DNA of 7,676 nucleotides, taken from assembly GCA_017414845.1 (NCBI GenBank), contig JAFQJY010000136.1:1-7676 (forward strand), written 5' to 3'. This DNA is from Alphaproteobacteria bacterium (GTDB lineage: Bacteria > Pseudomonadota > Alphaproteobacteria > RF32 > UBA3637). The translations under genes were made by a program, and so were the position numbers. Below are positions 6,112-7,676 of this stretch, one piece after another (positions within the stretch are counted from its first letter, which is position 1; the number at the start of each line of letters is the position of its first letter). The notes under the pieces were generated by a model. It saw only the letters and a program-made list of their open reading frames with translations, made no database searches and was not told where the DNA came from.

Positions 6112-7449
6112 TCAGCCTTTAAAAGAATTTATTTTATGTGCCGTATTTAAGTCGTCAAGAGAGACAGACAAAAGTTTTTTTAAAGCTTGCTCTGTCTTTT
6201 TAAGTTTTTCATACAGTTTTTCTTTTTCCTGAGACATAACAATGTTAAACCCATGTATCAAAACGCTGTTATTTCGTTCCTTTTGAGATATTATTTTATC
6301 GTGATTGCTATCTTTTAATAAATTCAACAGTTGTTTTCCGATATTTTCATCTAAATAATCTTCTATGAATTTTGCAGTTTTTTCTCTGGCAAACGAATAA
6401 TGTCCCGAATATTCATTAGGGCGAATATTTTCTTTATGTATAAATTCTCGGATATTTTTATCATTTGAGTCAAGACGAGCCGTATCATACCCATGATTGA
6501 AAAGATAAATTTGTCCGATCATTTCAATAATTCTGTAAATACGTACAATAGCATCTTCATAATTACCTATATCAACCTGTCTTTGCGCATTAGCAAGTAA
6601 ATCTATTGCGACATTGAGGGCATTTTTTCCCCGTTCAATACATTCTTCTTTTGTCGGAACCGCCTCAGAGGAATAATCCAATTTTTTATTTAAATTCTGA
6701 ATCCATACAAAAGCATCGTTATCCACAAAAAGTTTTTCCATTCCTAATTCCGTTAAATCCGAAAGAACGACTTCTCCCCATTGAGGACAGTTTTTCAAGG
6801 CTGTTTCATAATCCAAACAATGCCAAGCACTGTAAAATTCAGAAGCAGCTTTAATATATCGCCCGACTTTTTTATATTCTGCGGGTAAGTTTTTTTCATT
6901 TTCAAACAATGTAGCCACCGCAGAGAAGTTGTAACTTTTCAGAAAAAGTTTTGCCTGATCTATTTTAGATAAAAATGTTCCGATAGTCGCATTAAACGAA
7001 TTGACAAATTCTGTTCCGGAAACAACTTGTCCATGTTCAGTTCTTTTATCAGAGGTTACATAACGATATTTATAAATGCCGTGACGCAATCCGGCACTGT
7101 AAATAGCAGAACTCATAGCTTTTGTACCTCGTGTTAAATCAATTTCAAGGTCATCTGTATCAGAATGATATTTGTTTTTATACTTTTCAATAATGGCATT
7201 AAAATGTTTAAAACATTTATCAGAATCATTTTCTATCAATGGCTCCGGCAAGGTTTCAATAAGTGATTTTCCTTGAAATTCAGGCTCGTTTGCTAAATGC
7301 ATTGCATTATGTTCTGTTTCTGTAGAAGGAAGAAAAACAAAATAATCAAAATAGTCTTTTTTCATAGATTTTCTTAAAGGTGTGTATAAAGTTCTCTCAG
7401 CATCATTTACATTTCCTGTGCCGACGGTTAAAAAAAGGATTCTGGTCAT
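6112..7449 (-). CDS. CARF-HEPN CRISPR-associated ribonuclease, Cas02710 family (Csm6/Csx1-like)
   Basis: 445-residue soluble protein. The N-terminal CARF (Rossmann-like) domain begins with ILFLTVGTGN (4-13), and its ligand loop is DLTRGTKAMSSA (104-115); together these should bind cyclic oligoadenylate made by Cas10 of a type III CRISPR complex. The middle (about 165-300) is helical. The C-terminal HEPN domain has the RNase motif RNNSVLIHG, with Arg392 and His399 as the R-x6-H pair and the usual polar residue after Arg. The enzyme would cut RNA non-specifically once activated, causing dormancy or slowing phage growth. Family assignment (TIGR02710/PF09670) is from memory of these motifs. The loop reads TRGTK where T-G-G-T-K is commoner. 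The ATG has AGGAG at 7456-7460 and a six-base spacer. It reads away from the CRISPR array about 100 bases upstream. No cas10 or other cas gene is in view, so its partner must lie beyond the array or elsewhere. Confidence 0.85.
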   Translation of the reverse strand: MTRILFLTVGTGNVNDAERTLYTPLRKSMKKDYFDYFVFLPSTETEHNAMHLANEPEFQGKSLIETLPEPLIENDSDKCFKHFNAIIEKYKNKYHSDTDDLEIDLTRGTKAMSSAIYSAGLRHGIYKYRYVTSDKRTEHGQVVSGTEFVNSFNATIGTFLSKIDQAKLFLKSYNFSAVATLFENEKNLPAEYKKVGRYIKAASEFYSAWHCLDYETALKNCPQWGEVVLSDLTELGMEKLFVDNDAFVWIQNLNKKLDYSSEAVPTKEECIERGKNALNVAIDLLANAQRQVDIGNYEDAIVRIYRIIEMIGQIYLFNHGYDTARLDSNDKNIREFIHKENIRPNEYSGHYSFAREKTAKFIEDYLDENIGKQLLNLLKDSNHDKIISQKERNNSVLIHGFNIVMSQEKEKLYEKLKKTEQALKKLLSVSLDDLNTAHKINSFKG

Positions 7450-7455
7450 AATTTA

Positions 7456-7460
7456 CTCCT
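7456..7460 (-). promoter_or_regulatory. Ribosome binding site of the CARF-HEPN gene
   Basis: AGGAG on the minus strand, six bases before the ATG at 7449, fixes this start; the following residues MTRILFLTVG are the expected first CARF strand. Confidence 0.75.
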
Positions 7461-7481
7461 AAAAATAGTACACATAAAAAG

Positions 7482-7510
7482 ATAGTCTTTATTGTAAAGA
7501 ACAGTGTAAA
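7482..7510 (-). promoter_or_regulatory. Possible promoter of the CARF-HEPN gene
   Basis: On the minus strand, TTTACA (7505-7510) and GACTAT (7482-7487) are 17 bases apart and 32 bases before the ATG. The -35 is fair and the -10 weak. The region is AT rich, so chance matches are likely. If the CRISPR array is transcribed leftward, the gene could also be reached by read-through. Confidence 0.3.
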
Positions 7511-7550
7511 AAAAGTCCATATTTTTTTGAGTATCACTCATAAGCGTCAG

Positions 7551-7676
7551 AGTCCCCCTCTAAAAACGGGGCTATTTTAATTATGACAAAAATTATTTTA
7601 AACGAACAGTAGTTACAGTCCCCCTCTAAAAACGGGGCTATTTTAATTATGTGTGATATGTTTACGCACACTAATA
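7551..7676. CRISPR. Edge of a CRISPR array: two 35-base repeats and one complete spacer
   Basis: Identical 35-base copies lie at 7551-7585 and 7617-7651, with a 31-base unique spacer at 7586-7616 and 25 bases of a second spacer to the window end. The 66-base period fits the common 36 + 30 layout. Each repeat can form a hairpin: CCCC and GGGG around a loop containing TCTAAAAAC, then an AT-rich arm ending ATTATG. Left of the exact copies, the bases are GTCAG at 7546-7550 and GTTAC at 7612-7616, which share three of five, so the repeat may extend this way with the outer copy degenerate. That would make 7551 the terminal repeat and put the leader to the right, with transcription leftward. The CARF-HEPN gene next door suggests a type III system. 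Only two copies are visible, but exact identity and regular spacing make a CRISPR array much more likely than a simple direct repeat. Confidence 0.85.

Noticed and set aside
5960..6140. Plus-strand open frame through the gene-free stretch (LLNLALLHKAYPDVSKELTNLL...)
   Set aside because: No start codon with a ribosome site, no recognised domain, and it runs into the antisense of the CARF-HEPN gene.
6651..6854. Plus-strand 67-codon open frame opposite the CARF-HEPN gene
   Set aside because: Antisense shadow without ribosome site or domain.

Overview
The window comes from an anaerobic, hydrogen-metabolising bacterium with moderately AT-rich DNA. The evidence is two [FeFe] hydrogenase-family proteins in one operon; this enzyme class is oxygen sensitive and typical of fermentative anaerobes. 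I cannot place the organism by name. Similar operons are known in Clostridia, Thermotogae and Elusimicrobia, and gut Alphaproteobacteria are another possibility.

Layout: (1) positions 3-788, the C-terminal half of a MATE-family efflux transporter cut by the window edge. (2) positions 813-5723, a complete transcription unit with a good sigma-70 promoter, a perfect palindrome over the expected transcription start, five tightly packed genes, and a strong intrinsic terminator. Gene order is small [2Fe-2S] thioredoxin-like ferredoxin, sensory (HydS-like) [FeFe] hydrogenase with a PAS domain, SpoIIE/PP2C-type phosphatase, second small [2Fe-2S] ferredoxin, group B-like [FeFe] hydrogenase. Joints are ATGA overlaps or a zero-base gap, with one 10-base gap. 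(3) positions 5724-6111, no intact gene; short minus-strand open stretches may be remnants of one. (4) positions 6112-7449 on the minus strand, a CARF-HEPN protein of the Cas02710 (Csm6/Csx1-like) group. (5) positions 7551-7676, the edge of a CRISPR array: two copies of a 35-base repeat with a 66-base period, continuing past the window.

How the genes may work together: the HydS-like protein keeps the cysteines that hold the H-cluster but has alanine where catalytic enzymes have the proton-transfer cysteine, and it carries a PAS domain. Directly after it comes a phosphatase. The simplest reading is an H2 or redox sensor passing its state to the phosphatase, with a catalytic group B hydrogenase made from the same transcript. 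The small ferredoxins are plausible electron carriers for the hydrogenase downstream of each. The operator resembles the site of the NADH/NAD+ sensor Rex, which would link expression to cell redox state; this is inference. The CRISPR part is a separate defence region: the CARF domain should bind cyclic oligoadenylate made by a type III Cas10 complex, and the HEPN domain should then cut RNA. No cas10 or other cas gene is visible here.
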